DNA of 64,000 bases. Origin: Edaphochlamys debaryana (lineage: Eukaryota; Chlorophyta; Chlorophyceae; Chlamydomonadales). Below are positions 23,701 through 35,700 of this stretch, one piece after another; position 1 is the stretch's first letter; each line of letters starts with the position of its first letter. The notes below the pieces were generated by a model. The model did not search any database. It saw only the letters and a list, made by a program, of their open reading frames with translations, and was not told where the DNA came from. A program made the translations under genes and the position numbers. Location of the stretch: NCBI GenBank assembly GCA_016858145.1, contig JAEHOE010000010.1:744001-808000 (forward strand), given 5' to 3'.

Positions 23701-26700
23701 AACCAGCAAGCAACGAACCAATCAGACAGCACAGTACATCCACATATGATTCGCCATCCTAGCAGCAGCGGCGTCTTTATTTGCTTACAGACTGCGCTGG
23801 GGGACGGCGGCACTGGTGCGTACGGCGGCAGCGGAGGGGCAGGGCTGAGAGGCGGCAGGGGAGGGCTGGGGGACGGGGTAGGAGGTCTGGGGGATGGCTG
23901 AGGAGGTTTGGGTGGGGGAGGCGAAGGCGGCTTGGGGGAAGGTGGCAGAGGCGAGGGCCTGGGAGGTGGGGACGGTGGGCGGGGCATCGGGGGCTGGGGC
24001 GAGGGCGGAGGGCTGGGTGACGGTGGCCGTGGGGAGGGCCGGGGCGGTGGGAGTGGGGGCAAGGGTTTCGGCGGGGTTGGGGATGGCGGTGCAGGGGGCG
24101 GGGTTGGCGGTTGAGGAGGAGGGATCGGAGGGCTTGGAGGGCTGGGCGGCGTTGGGCTGGGAGGGCGTGGGGAGGGCGGGCTAGGAGGCCTAGGAGAAGG
24201 GCCAGGCGGAGGCGCCGGGCTCGGCGGTCGGGGCGAGGGCGGTGATGGGGGCGACGGCGGGTTGGGTGGGCGAGGCGATGGGCGTGGTGGAGTGGGGGGA
24301 GGTGCAGGAGCGGGAGAGGGCGGCACGGGGGATGGCTGTGGTGAGGGTGGCCGGGGGGGCGGAGTAGGGCTTGGCGGGCGCGGTGAGGGCGGGGCAGGCG
24401 GAGAGGGCGGACGCGGGCTTGGGGAAGGAGGCAAGGGTGGTTGAGGCGACGGAAGCGGTGGAGACGGGGGCCGGGGTGAGGGTGGAGGCGCACGCGGGGG
24501 TGGAAAGGGCCGAGGAGGAGGGGCGGGCTTGGGGGGCCGGGGTGGTCTGGGCGGCCGCGGCATAGGAGACGGCGGAGGTGCCGGGCTGGGAGGCCTAGGG
24601 GACGGCGGCTCTGGAGAAAGTGCATGAACGCAAGAAATAACGGGGCAGGGCGCGCGGGTGGGGATGTCAGGTACGGTACACCGGCGAAATAATTGCCCAC
24701 ACGCTGCTGACCCACCAGCGCATCTCCACATGTTCATGCCACATCCAACCCACACACGTACCGGTGGGAATAATCCAGGCCCAAACAAACTGCACTGCCT
24801 CCAAGTAGTCATCGCTCAAGCCCGCGATGGCAATCAGCTGCTTGGTACCGGACCCACAGCCAGACGGCCGGACAGGGTCGTGTTCGGCCGTAGTGTAATC
24901 AGAAGGAACCGACAGCGGCCGATCAGATCCGATTGCCACCGTCCGGCTTGTGGTTGTCAGCTCCAGCCTGGCAACCGGGCCGCTGCTATGCGTGTTGACG
25001 ACGACCTTGGTGATGCGCTCTTGCGCTCCCAGGTCCAAGCTCAAGCTGGTACTGCCGCTGCTGCCTCCAGTCCCGCCGTGCATGGGTCCGAGGGCTCCGC
25101 CGTAGCTGAGCTGAAGGTTGTCCAACCACCACCCAGAGCTGCAGGATACACGTGTGACTGTCGGCGCGTGGGGAGCGAGGGGGGCCACGATCATCTGTTG
25201 GCTCCAGAAACGATGCTTGATGAGGCCAGGATGAAGCAAGGAACATACACAGCAGCAGCGTGCGACACGAACCCGTGCCCTACCTGGGTTGCTGCCTCCG
25301 GCAGACAGGGCCGTGTCATCAAACGGCTGCCCCGAGGGTACGGATCCGTACACGCCCGATCTCAGGAGACAGGCATCTGCATGCAGGCGGGCGGGCGAGA
25401 GATCAGACCATCAGGGAGGTACGGGGTTCGATAGGCGGCCCTTGGTAGTACTGATCAGTACCACGAAGCCTCATGAGGCTGGAAGCTAGCATGGACGAGA
25501 CTCGCACACCGCCATACCCGCCGGCTCACCGGTGGGCGCCTTTTGATACAGGCACTGGCCTGGAGACACCCGAGTTCCCGTCACGTTGCTCTTGTAGCTG
25601 CCGTCTGTGTTGAAGCCCTGGCAGTCTTGCCGGCCGGCGCATTGGCCCCACGCCAGCCTGTCCGATGCCGCAGCAGTGCCAAGGGCATCTGCACATGTGC
25701 CAAGTACAATGATGACCAGGGCAAATGCATGTCAAATCTGATGATACTCGTGTCATTGCTTGATCAATGCAGGCATGAAAGGTTCAGCTGGGATCTCTCG
25801 CTCGCTCGCTGGCTGACGCATACCTCCGTCATGATCGGCATCTGCCGCAGCCGTGAACCCTGGCCACGATGTGCAAGCTGCACATTTGAATAGAAGAGGA
25901 TGGGGACGAGGTTTAGCGCGGTTAGCGTGGTGGAGCTGGAGGGTGGGCATGGTCATCCAACGCATCAATCCGCTGGATGGGCACGGGGTGGACAGCGTGT
26001 GGGCAATCCCTATCGGTCGCGTGCCCAGCAGGGCACTTTCCATTCCAACCGGGGATGTATGCCCACCCGCCCCCCGGCGGTGGAGCCATTCGCCTTCCCC
26101 GGTTGCCTGCTATCCGCTTACTGGTGTTAGAGCGTGTGTACAGACAGGAGTACGGTGTGCGCACGGAGCCTCGGATGACCGACTTGAGTGTCCCGTCACT
26201 GCTGAACCCCAGGCAGTTCGTAGTACTGGTGCACTGTGTTGCGGCTGACGTTATGCTTGAGGCCGTTGCTATAGTGTCACCTAGGAACGAAACGGCAAAG
26301 CGTGGGGCAGAGTTTATAACTCTAGGTTACTAGCTGGCATGTGTGTGCCTCGCTCTATCAGGCACAAGAAAGGCCAGAGAAAGAGAGAGCAGCACGGCAG
26401 CACGTGGCTGTCTTCATCCGCTATACCGATGCATGGAGGCAGCGAATGTTACTGTATTGAATCAGCAGCATTACGGACGGAGGCACTTACCGACGTGGTT
26501 GAATTCCGGCCATGCCGTATAAGACGCCACGGCGGGACACGCTGGGGAGAAAGAAATAAACCCAAGCACAAGAAATGAATTTAGATCAAGGTACAAACGT
26601 AGGGCATATCAACGGCGACGAACAAACGCCCCCAGATCAAGCAGTGGATCAAGCGCTTGCAGGATATCATGCCCGCACGCACCGGTTGGTATCCAGGCCC

Positions 26701-29700
26701 AAACAAACTGCACGGCTTGCAAGTAGCCGTCGCTCAAGCCCGCAATGGCAATCAGCTGCTTGGTACCGGACCCACAGCCAGACGGCCGGACAGGGTCGTG
26801 TTCGGCCCTTGTGTAATCGGAAGGGACCGTCAGCGGCCGGGCTGACCCGACTGCCACCGTCCGGCTTGTGGTTGTCAGCTCAAGCCTGGCAACGGGACCC
26901 GAGTTCTTCGTGTAGACAATGACCTTGGTAATGCGCTCCATGGCTCCCAAGTCCAAGCTAGAGGTGATGCTGCCGCTGCCTCCAGTCCCGCCGTGCATGG
27001 GTCCGAGGACTCCGCCGTAACTGAGCCGGGCGTAGTCCAACCAATAGCCAGAGCTGCAGGATACGCGTGTGACTGTCGGCGCGTGGATGGGCAGTGGCAA
27101 AGGGCACGGTCAATTAAGAGGCCTCCAGTAGTGATGCATATTCAATGAGATCAGGATCAACGAACAGACCCTAGCTAGCGGTGGATGGAAGGCACATGGT
27201 GATGACCGGCGGCCTCCCCTCATCATCAAGCAGCGTTTGACACGAACCCGTGCCCTACTTGGGTTGCTGCCCCCGGCAGACAGGGCCGTGTCATCAAACG
27301 GCTGCCCCGAGGGTACGGATCCGTACACGCCCGATCTTAGGAGACATCCATCTGCATGCGGGCGGGCGCACGAGAGCTCCAGAAGTCAGGGAGGTACAGG
27401 GCATGACTTTCGATGCGTGGTGCTGCAGAGGCTGGCACGGTAGGCAAGACTCGCACACCTCCATACCGGCAGCTCACCGGTGGGTGCCCTCTGGTACAGG
27501 CACTGGCCTGGAGACACCCGTGTACCCGTCAAGTTGATCTTGTAGCTGCCGTCTGTGTTGAAGCCCTGGCAGTCCTGCCGGCCAGCGCATTGACTCCACG
27601 CCAGCCTATCAGAGGCCGCAGTGCCAATGGTATCTGCGCACGCCAATCATAATGATGACAAGGGGAACGTACGCCAGATCAGATAGTTCGTTTCAGTCAT
27701 TTCGTGGTTAACGCCTGCATAATAGACTTATCTCTATTGCTGGGAACTCTTGCTTGCTGCCCGACGCCTACCTCCATCGTGATCTGTGTCTGCTAAAGCC
27801 GTAAAACCAGGCCACGATGTGCAAGCTGCATCACAATGAACAAGGAAGATCCATCTGTTGCCATGTTTTGATCCAGCCGCCACTGCCATCAGATCGTAGG
27901 ACGGACTCACACGTAACGTATCGCGTGTAAAGACAAACTGCGTGTGCATAAATGGAGCCCCGAATGGCAGACTTGAGGGTCGCATCTCCACTGAAACCAA
28001 GGCAACTGCCTGTCGCGTTGCACTGTGTAGCGGCGGCAGTAAGGCCGGCGGCAGCTGTGATGCTGTCCCCTGTGGTTGTCATGGATAGGTACGGCATAAG
28101 GATACGCACCGCATCATCAACATCAGCGCAGCCACGCAGACAAGGGGCCTCCGTCCACCTATTCCGCCTCACCAGCGTGACTGATGTCCGGCCAGGCCTT
28201 GTAGCCGGGGACAGTTGCACAGGCTACACGCAGCACACAGATACATATATATATATATAGGGTCAACGACAGGGGTCGGGCGGGTTACATTCCGACGAGG
28301 GCAAACACGATGTTTCGTTGCCCTTGCTTACTTGTGGGGATCTTGCTGTAGAGGCAGCTGCCCGGCGCTGCTATGGTCCCGGCACCGGTCACAGAGGACC
28401 TCAGCACTGCGTCCGATGTCAAACCCCGGCATGTGCTCTGCTGGCTGCACAGCGTCGCCGCGGCGCTAAGGGTGGACGCGGAAGACATGGCGTCTCCTAC
28501 GGGGGAAGAGGTGAGGCGGGTATGACGAACGAATGTTTACGGGCGCTCGTAGCGCTCGTCCCCTATCTATCTATCTATCTATCTATCTATCTGTTGTAGA
28601 AGCTTGCCACTCACCTGTATGGCTCATGTCAGCCTGAGCTGAGTAGCCTGGCAACGAGGCACAGTCTGCACGCAGAGAAAGACCAGCCTTGTTGCCGGGC
28701 GCGCATTACACGCACCGAAACATTGTTCAATCTCCAGCCATCTTGTCTGGGTGCAACGGACCAGCGCAAGAGGAGTCAGACGGAGTGGAACCCCTGAACG
28801 GCTCACCAGTGTACCATACCCACACAAAGCGAATGGCCTGAAGGTAATCGTCGCTCCTGCCGCTCACAGCAATAAGCTGCTTGCCGTTACCTAGCGCACA
28901 CCCGACAGGCTTGTCCGCGTTCACGACAGCTCTGGTGTAGTCGGAGGGGATCGTCAGCGGCCGGTCGGCCCCAACCACCAGTGTGCGAATGGGGGTTGTC
29001 AGCTCAAGCCTGGCAACCGGACCGCTGCTGTGAGTGTAGACGACGACCCCAGCGATGCGCTCTTGCGCTCCCAAGTCCACGCTAGAGCTGCTGGTACTGC
29101 CGCCGCTGCCCCCAGTCCCGCCGTGCATGGGGCCGAGGGCTCCGCCGTAGCTGAGCTGGAGGTTGTCCAACCACCAACCAGAGCTGCAGGATACACGTGT
29201 GACTGGCGTGCGAGGGCAAACAGAACACAGAGGTTCATCACGTGCTTGGTCCAGGAAGAAAGTAGCAAAGGGTATGCACGCAGCGGAAATAAACGTGGCA
29301 GCAGGAAGCGAGTCCTGTGACTGGCAAACGTACTAGCATTGCTGCCGCCGTAGGCCAGGGGCGTGTCGTCAAAAGGGTTGCCAGAGGTCGAACTCCCGTA
29401 CAGCGCGGAGAAAGAAATGCACGAGTCTGCAAGGAGTCGCGGTTGCAAGGGGGGTACATCAGCAAGAAAGCAACAAACCATCCAGACAGCACAGTATTTG
29501 CATATGATTCGCCATCCTAGCAGCAGCGGCGCTTTGCTTACAGACTGCGCTGGGGGACGGCGGCACTGGTGCGTACGGCGGCAGCGGAGGGGCAGGGCTG
29601 AGAGGTGGCAGGGGAGGGCGGGGCGATGGTGGCCGTGGTGAGGGCCGTGGCGGTGAGGGGCTCGGAGGAGGAGGCGATGGGGCTGGGGACGGTGGCGACG

Positions 29701-32700
29701 GCCGCGGCGGCAGCGGCGGTGAGGGCGGCAGGGGCGGGCTTGGCGGTTGAAAGGGAGGGGTCGGAGGGCTTGGAGGGCTGGGCGGCGTTGGGCTGGGAGG
29801 GCGTGGGGAGGGCGGGCTAGGAGGTCGAGGGGGAGGGCCAGGCGGAGGCGCCGGGCTCGGCGGGCGGGGTGAGGGCGGCGATGGGGGAGACGGCGGGAGT
29901 GGCGGCTTGGGAGGAGCAGGACTCGGAGGTTGTGGAAAAGGCGGGTTGGGTGGGCGAGGCGATGGGCGTGGTGGAGTGGGGGGAGGTGCAGGAGCGGGAG
30001 AGGGCGGCACGGGGGATGGCTGTGGTGAGGGTGGCCGGGGGGGCGGAGTAGGGCTTGGCGGGCGCGGTGAGGGCGGGCCGGGCGGAGAGGGCGGACGGGG
30101 GTTTGGCGAGGGAGGCAATGGGGGCTGAGGTGAGGGAAGCGGTGGGGACGGGGGCTTGGGTGAAGGCGGAGGCGCAGGCGGGCGCGGAGAGGGCCGAGGC
30201 GGAGGGGTTGGGCTTGGGGGCCTGGGAGAGGGAGGCACTGGGCTGGGAGGCGAGGGCGGTTTTGGAGGCCGCGGCTGAGGCGACGGCGGCGGCCCCGGGC
30301 TGGGAGGCCTGGGGAATGGCGGCTCGGGCGATGCTGCGAGGCGATGAAGGGCACACGGTCAGCAATTTGGCGTCCTGCTTGATCCTCGCCAATTATGTCT
30401 AGCGGTCCTTACGGTGTGGGGACGGGGGTGATGGGGGCTTCAGCGGCGGGCTTGGCGGGTGCGGCGAAGGAGGCCTAGGGCGCGGCGGACTGGGGGGTTT
30501 CGGAGGTTTCGGGGGACTAGGTGGGCTGGGAGGGGGGGTTGGGGGTGGAGTCCCTGCGTGTGGTAGGTCGGGTCGGGCAGGTTTATTTCAGTTGGGTGCA
30601 ATTATTGCTGCCGTTGCGCCAGCAAACAAGCATGTCCGTTCTCACCTTGGAACACGGAGGCGTTTGCCTTGTTGAGTACGGCAAAGGTACCGTTGTCGTA
30701 GACAAAAAGGGAGAAGGGTCCGTTGACCAGCCCGGCGTTCTCAGGGTACGTGAAAGAGAGGCCCACTAGCGGGGGGTCGTCCGAAGTCACCCGAGCGCCA
30801 TATGACAGACCAGCCCCCTCATTGTACACGGTCCATGTTCCGTCGTCCTCAAGACGGAAGAAAGAGTTGCTGGCGCCGCTAATGCTCGACCCAGCAGCCC
30901 AGAGCGGAGGCTGCGGCAACTTAGGGCAGTGCATCGGTGAACAGCTAGCACTGCTGCGTACAGTTGTGTGAATGCTAGGTTGAGATCAGGGCAGCACCCT
31001 TAGCACATACACCCGCCCACCTGGATCAGGTCCCCGCTTGTGCGGTTAGAACGGAACAGCGCAAGCTCGCCGGTGCTTTGAAGGATGAGTATGTAACCTC
31101 GGTCAGGACTGAGGAGCGCTGCGGGTTCGAACAGGGAGAACAATGACAATTATCATACTAAAACAAGTATGCGCTTCGTTGCACGCACACTCACTGTTGC
31201 AGTAGTCATCGTCGTCTCCAGGCAGCCCCTGGTACAGAGCGCAGCGCAGGCGGCAGCCGCTCTGGCTGTCACGGACGTACACACAGTTGGACGCCGAGGT
31301 CAACGCGCCTGAGCGTAGAACGACGGACAGGGCTTGCTTGAAAAGCATAGCTTACGGACGCCACACGACACTAACGACACGATGCCGCACTTCCCAAGCA
31401 AGTCAGTGCCGCCGCAATCTCGCTCACCTGGGGTCACGATGCGCCAGGATGGGATACCCCACCTGTTGTTCAGGCTTGCAGCGCCGGTGTCATTCACCAC
31501 CTGAAGGGCATAATAAGCAAGCGTGAACAAAAGACTACTAGGTGGATGCTAGGCGTTACGCATTGGCGCTTGGGGCAGCGGCGCTATTATTCTCCGGCAT
31601 ATGGCTAGCTAAGTCTGTGTACCCCGGTTTGTGCTTTGTACCCAGGAATAGAAGAGGGAGACATGATGCTCAGGGGGGCTGAGTTGTGCGTGCGTGCGTG
31701 CTTGGACGCGACCGTTTGAAAACGTACCAGGGTGTAGTGCCCGTTTGCAGTTCCGGCGTTGCGAGGGTACGACAGATGCGTACCACGTCCCGCCAGCTGG
31801 CTGGAGTTGAAGCGCAGACCCCACGGCTCTGAAGAGGACGACATGCAACAGGGGCGCACATGAGGTGAGCCTTGTTTATCAAGCGGGGAACGTGATGATG
31901 GCATGCATGCTCCCATTTAACGCACCCTCTGTGGTCTCGCCATAGATGGACCAGTGGCCCGCGGGGTTGATCTCCACCACAAAGTTGGATGGCGTGGTGG
32001 CAGACATATTCACGAACGTGCCCGTGGCCCAGAGCGGGCCCGGGGGCTGCTGGCGGGCCAAGAGGAAGTTGCCATCGGCCTGGATGGCAAGGTAGAAGTT
32101 GCCGTTGGGCGACCAGACCACTGGATGGGTGGACGGAGGGACGACATGAGCAGAGCGTTAGGTGAGATGAGCAGCAATGAAGCGCTGGGGCCGCATCTAT
32201 CTCTCTGCGGCCCTGCCCGCCACTGGACTGGACACCTACTGTTGCAGAAGCCGTCTCCGCGAACGTTCAAGGGGGTCTGGTACAGCGCACAGCGCTGCTG
32301 GCATCCGGCGGTGCGGTTTCGGAGGGGGCACACCGTGGTGGGAAGGACGACGATAGGATCCGCTGTGCGTGGGTGGTGTGGAGAATGGGTAGAAATGTTT
32401 GAGAAAAGGCCCAAAGCAGTGTTGGCTGTGCATGGGACGCATGACGTCCTCGAAGGACGACTTAAGGAATGCCATCTGGTAAGTTGTACGATTGTACGCA
32501 CCACGATAAGTGGCCCACGTCGGGAAGCCTTGGGCATTCAGGAGGTGTGCCTTGCAGGAATATCCGTCTTCCATGACGCTTAGACGGAAGGGGCCCTGTG
32601 CAGATCGGATGACGGTATGATATGCCTAGGAAAATTTATTAAAAGCAGTCGTGTATACAGCTCTTTAGTCTACAATCCAGTATTTGCATCCGCCGCACAC

Positions 32701-35700
32701 CCACCTGATCAACACCGCCATTAGCCGGGAAGGCAAAGGACTGCCCCAGGGACATGGGAAGACTGGAGGAGCTCGCCCTCTCCGTGGCGCCATCGTACAG
32801 GCTGTGGAGAGGGCGTTGAGGTTACATGTACGAAGTCAAAAGCGCGGAATTCGTGCTTTTTCCACGGCCCACGGCTTTATGCATACATGACCATAATACC
32901 CACTTCCGGATACTCAGCCTGACATGCGGATCGATCCAGTCTGCCCTTGTTTCTTAGCAACCTACGATCACGCACCATACCTGAAGCTGCCGTTGCTGTT
33001 GAGCCGGAGGCCAGGGTCGGCCAGGCTCACGTTGGTGGCCCAAACAAGCTGGTCTGGAATAATATTGCTGAATGCAGACTGGCGATACATCCGGAGGCTG
33101 CCATCGATCCCCAGGTCCATGTAGCACGCCTGGGAGCCGGAGACAACACCTGCAAGGAAGGGGACCATGGATACTGAACCAAAGATCAAAGATGCGATAG
33201 CAGCGTCGAGCAAGAGCGAGGGACGCTGCTTACGATTGCAGAGAGCCCACACTTCCGCGTTGGCATCTGGTGCAAGGCCGCAGCGCTGGCTGCACGCTGC
33301 CACTGAGTCGTTGACGGGGCACACGTAGCTGGAGTTGATCACAAGGGGTCCCCAAACTGTGGAATAAGGAGAACAGATTAAATGAAGCATGCACGAGCCA
33401 TGCACGATTGAGCTAATCGAGCTAGCTGCGGCTGATGGCAGAAGGAGACGAGATGCATGTACTTGCCAGCGGTCAGAGGAGGACGCGGGGGCGAGGGCGG
33501 ACTTGGCGGTGAGGGGGGACATTCTGTAGAGTCCACTGAGGAAGGAAGCCAGTTGGACGATACTTTTCATTGGACGGGTGCGCATCCATCCAGCTGGATG
33601 GGCGCCCGGCAAACTAGGCAGGCAGGATGAGGCTGTCATGGAGCATGCTTGCTTACGGGGAACGGAGCTCCACGCAACATTTCGCCTGCCGTTGTATAGT
33701 CGAATTCCGCCTCCTGGGGCATTCTGGGGTCCCATGACCGCCTGGGGCAGACGCACAAAATATAGATAATCAATTGATTCGTGCAAGAAACGAATGAAAG
33801 GCCGTCTGCCTCAAAGATTAGCGTGAACAAGTTGACAAGCACCTACCCGGGACATGTCGGTCCACGCCACCCGCCCAGCACACATACACGTCTGTTAAGT
33901 GTAGTGCCCGCGAACAAGTGTTGACCTACCAAGGTGTAGGGCTGCTTGTCCGTCCCCGCGTTGGCAGGGCAGTGGAAGCTTGTACTGCTGGGCTCCTTGG
34001 AGGACCACAGTACCTTCCAGACGGGTGTCGATCCGTTCACACGGCCGTTGATTAAAAAGCTTCCGTCTTGCTGCATGTGAGGTTGGAAGAGTGTAAGGAA
34101 AGGAAATAAGCTGGACAGAGGTCTCAGCATCTACCGCCGTGGGGCACGCAAGTAGTCATCAACTGGTGGCAAATCGAAGCATCCCCAATCATCTTGCGCG
34201 GAGCCCCAGGGTCCCAAGGTGGGGATCCTACCTGAAGCATGAGGTTGTAGTCCAGCAGGCTGGGGCCAAGTTCGGAGCCCCCGTTGCTTGATGCGTTCGC
34301 AATGACGCTTGGGCACGTGGGCATAGCATAGGAGCCGCCACCGAGGGCGATCTGGCACCTGGTCCAAAGTTCCAGAGTGACCTGGTTTCCGGACCTCTGC
34401 ATGACCGACATTAGGAAACAATTGGTTGCGGAGGTGTTGCAACCGTAGGGTCCCGTGAAGTTTGTCCAGTCAGAGCCGACGGCTGCACAAAGAAAGGGCG
34501 AGGAAGGTAGTTAACGTTACGGCCAGGAGGTCAAGAAGAAGTGGCGTGGACCATTAGGGGCGGCGCACACTGCAAGGTACAAGGCGGCGGAGACCAGGGT
34601 GCGGTGCATACACCTAAAATCCAGGAGCCCATTTCGTTCGCATTTCTACTTACACATGCAGCTCGGGTGCAGCCCGCACCGCCGACTGCAAAGCGTTTGC
34701 ATGTCCCCAGTGCACGTGGCATTGGTTCCCAGGAACAGCACCTGGCCTGCACATGAGAGGGCGGCGGGGAGGGCGAGGGAGATAGAAGCCACAGGCCACA
34801 TAACCTCATTTCACATGCACGAGCTCGCGGCTTACTTGAGATGGGCGTTGGCGGGGCCGGTGGTGATGGCGCGGGGCTTGGAGGGCGTGGTCGTGGCGGC
34901 GGCATAGGCGGCATAGGCGGCGAAGGGCATTCACTGGATACCACTGCGCGGCGGCAAACGGGGCAATAAATTAAACACATAGCTTGAGACAGGAATGTAT
35001 CCGCACGCAGCAGCCCGCCAGCGATACTGCGCAAACAAAACAGTAGCTAGCACGCATGCATGAAGCCATCCTCGCGAAATGCCGAACTCACAGGATACGG
35101 AGCTCCAAGCCACCTTGCCCTGACCATTGAACAGCTTGAGTCCAGTGCCAGGCCAACCGGATGGTCCCATCAACGCCTGTGCTTAACGAAAAAAGGAAGG
35201 GGCCAAAGCGCCAAACATAAGGCCAAGGCATAAGCCTTGAGAGCGAGCTCCTGGATGGCCTCGTACTCATGATCCCCGCTATCCCCGCTCGCGCCTGGCT
35301 GGTCACCGGTGGATGGATGACGAGCAATAATAGAGCCCGGCTTAAGCTCCCCGCGCCCCCCGCGAAATAAACACCACCGGCCCTTCCTGTAGACCCGCAC
35401 CCACCAGGAGGTATGGCTGCTTGTCCGTGCCGGCATTTGCGGGGCAGGGGTAACTATTCGTCCCGGGTTTGCTCGAGGACCCGACAGCCTGCCAGACCCC
35501 GCCAACTGACGACTTTGCGAAGTACGTCATGGTGCCATTTGCCTGCGGTGACGCGCGCAGAAAGGTGAAGGTGGCGGGAATGAGTTCCTACTGCACGCAT
35601 GGAGTCGTCTATCGATATGTGTGTCTGAAAACCCCAGTCGAACCTCGAGCATGAGGCCGGCTTCAGTAGCGTTGAAGGTCATATTAAATTTGATGAGGTC

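Noticed and set aside
23777..24715. Arg-His-Pro-rich frame overlapping the Pro-rich exon, and Gly-rich frames on the plus strand
   Set aside because: They are alternative readings of a low-complexity GC-rich exon; only the SPP frame continues in phase into the flanking exons.
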